Source: an uncultured Phycisphaerales bacterium
GTDB lineage: Bacteria; Planctomycetota; Phycisphaerae; Phycisphaerales; SM1A02
Assembly: GCA_946886375.1 (NCBI GenBank)
Contig: CAMPIL010000233.1
Span: 1 to 5,946, forward strand
Reading direction: 5' to 3'
Length of the DNA: 5,946 nucleotides
Made by a program: the position numbers and the translations under genes. Every line of letters begins with the position of its first letter. Within the stretch, counting starts at the first letter, position 1. The notes below the pieces were generated by a model. The model had not been told where the DNA came from. It saw nothing but the letters and a program-made list of their open reading frames with translations, and searched no databases. Below are positions 5,601 through 5,946 of this stretch, in pieces.

Positions 5601-5946
5601 TACTGGCAGCCGCGCGTCGGCCAGCCGTACTGGAACATGCAGTACGCCTTCCGCGGGCACATCGTGGTGTTGTGCAATGAGCGCACCGCATCGGATGGCG
5701 AAGCGTTCGCAGAGGGCTTCAAGCGATTGGGCCTGGGCAAGGTCATCGGCACGCGCACATGGGGAGGCGAGGTCTGGCTCAGTTCCAGCAACTTCCTCGT
5801 CGATCGCGGCATCGCCACCGCAGGGGAGTTCGGCGTCTTCGGCCCCGAAGGCCAGTGGCTCATCGAAGGCCACGGCGTCGAACCCGACATTGTCGTTGAC
5901 AACCTGCCGCACGCCACGTTCAACGGCGAAGATGCACAGTTGAAAG
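2601..5946 (+). CDS. Exported tricorn-type S41 peptidase, 3' end outside the window
   Basis: The frame is open from GTG 2601 to the right edge (1115 codons, no stop). Tricorn-family enzymes are giant serine peptidases that trim peptides. Residues 1-21 form a signal peptide (KR, hydrophobic core, A-R-A before E22), so the mature enzyme should be periplasmic or outside, unlike archaeal tricorn. Two beta-propeller regions follow, with blades such as SPSISSDGKQLAFTA, SAHISPDGDRVALTA, VRWSPDSRWLAYVA and AWSPDGKWLYFLS, to about residue 535. A Gln/Pro-rich linker (about 540-613) precedes IEIELDGIAARLMEVPIPPG and the last propeller strands. Then come a helical C1-like region (about 735-815), a PDZ-like domain (about 820-905) and the S41 core. 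Catalytic candidates are H801, S1031 (TASDGE) and E1089 (IEGHGVEPD), with G984 of RHNRGGN for the oxyanion hole. G984-S1031 and S1031-E1089 spacings (47 and 58) equal those of Thermoplasma tricorn G918-S965-E1023. The visible end (GEDAQLK) suggests only a few dozen residues are missing. Confidence 0.93.
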   Translation, partial: MNAILKRGLACVLVCAAAARAESPRGYYRQPTMHDQTIVFVAEGDLWKVSAAGGSATRITTHLGDEGSPSISSDGKQLAFTAQYEGPAEVYIMPMEGGLPRRMTWDGSRATVCGWKDGKVIASTARFSTLPSAQLMLIDSVTGQRELVPLAQAAEGVYDEKGKTLFFTRLPFQGSHTKRYKGGTVQNLWRFVEGEPEAIAMTADYAGISAAPMWWKGRVYFNTDRDGTLEIWSMNPQGKDLKQHTRHDVLDVKSPSLAGGKIVYQLGADLWLYDIARGSDQKFDIQLSTDFDQTRERWVKKPMDYVTSAHISPDGDRVALTARGEVFVAPRSQGRLVEASRRGGVRYRDARFMPDATSLLTLSDQSGEVELWTMPANGVGDAAQLTTGGDVLRWEGVPSPDGKWIAHHDKNQRLWLFNVESKSNAKIDESNTESFEDVRWSPDSRWLAYVATAENLNRQIKLRNIETEETAFVTTDRCDSSDPAWSPDGKWLYFLSERHLRSVVGSPWGRLAPEPMFDKKTKIYHLPLKKEHRSPFLPSDELQPKETDKKKQEKPGPQTQPAQTQPAQTQPAESQPAQSQPASQPQSQPQSQPAETQPAASSPASQPEGASGKEGEKPKIAPIEIELDGIAARLMEVPIPPGNYAALTVTDKRLLWLSIASERGATPDLMTADIANKDVKAKELVKGATGYEISLDGKSLLVTKKDALFIIDAGASAPASLDEKGVDLSGWTFSISPREEWRQMFIEAWRLERDYFYDRNMVGVDWKAMLDRYMPMVDRVSTRAELSDLIAQMVAELSTLHTFVNGGDMRQGDDNINAASLGALLLRDEAAGGYRVQRIFKYDPDQPELCPPLARPNVRVTEGEIIEQINGQPALSAPDVSVLLRNQAGKQVLLKVKSPPQGQTPEQSRDVIVVPISADAEADLRYHDWEYTRRLAVDELGAGDIGYVHLRAMGGDNMAEFARGYYPVFNRKGLIVDVRHNRGGNIDSWILSRLMRKAWFYWQPRVGQPYWNMQYAFRGHIVVLCNERTASDGEAFAEGFKRLGLGKVIGTRTWGGEVWLSSSNFLVDRGIATAGEFGVFGPEGQWLIEGHGVEPDIVVDNLPHATFNGEDAQLK
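4272..4397 (+). repeat. Degenerate 15-base tandem repeat coding a QxQPA linker in the peptidase
   Basis: Five consecutive 15-base units (4272-4346) encode QTQPA, QTQPA, QTQPA, ESQPA and QSQPA. Three 12-base variants (SQPQ, SQPQ, SQPA) and one more 15-base unit (ETQPA) follow, to 4397. The third codon bases vary (cag/caa, ccc/cct/cca, gcg/gcc), so the array is old or under protein-level selection rather than freshly expanded. The segment corresponds to residues 558-599. It is flanked by a charged stretch (KETDKKKQEKPG) and a further Ser/Pro/Gly-rich part, and is probably a flexible, disordered linker exposed on the enzyme. Confidence 0.85.

Noticed and set aside
5058..5912. Long minus-strand open frame opposite the peptidase core (284 codons).
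   Set aside because: It lies antisense to the conserved S41 core, has no recognisable domain, and reads as the typical open shadow of a GC-rich gene.

Overview
The window looks like chromosomal DNA of a GC-rich bacterium, most likely a planctomycete and possibly of the Phycisphaerae type. That placement is an inference. It rests on two short-motif zinc-ribbon proteins of a style common in that phylum (one with CLNCGYDL followed by CPECG, the other with CPYCG and CRACGGLF followed by LSRQATHNEMGP), on a very large exported tricorn-type peptidase with a Gln/Pro/Ala/Ser/Thr-rich linker, and on a DUF892 ferritin-like stress protein. No tRNA, rRNA, CRISPR array, insertion sequence or phage gene was seen.

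Layout, left to right. Positions 1-128 (minus) hold the N-terminus of a zinc-ribbon protein whose remainder lies outside the window. Positions 210-1238 (plus) encode a lipoprotein of the SurA/PpiC parvulin type, divergent from the first gene across an 81-base gap. Positions 1265-1699 (minus) encode a small zinc-ribbon membrane protein that converges on the parvulin gene with only 26 bases between the two stop codons. Positions 1801-2370 (minus) encode a DUF892 (YciE/YciF) ferritin-like protein, followed by a strong hairpin at 1742-1781 that probably ends its transcript. A 230-base divergent intergenic region (2371-2600) carries ribosome-binding sites, candidate -10 elements and an exact 11-base inverted motif placed almost symmetrically with respect to both genes. 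From 2601 to the right edge runs one uninterrupted plus-strand reading frame of 1115 codons. It starts at GTG and its stop lies beyond the window. It encodes an exported tricorn-type S41 peptidase and is the dominant gene here, more than half of the sequence.

Functionally the window has an envelope and proteostasis flavour: a lipid-anchored parvulin-like chaperone and an exported giant peptidase, plus a stress-linked ferritin-like protein. The genes do not form one operon, since the strands alternate, so any cooperation is a guess. The most unusual points are the apparent loss of both active-site histidines in the parvulin domain, the Leu in place of the tricorn Ser next to the catalytic His, the 15-base repeat array coding a QxQPA linker in the peptidase, and the mirrored motif in the divergent promoter region. 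I see no convincing new multi-gene system.
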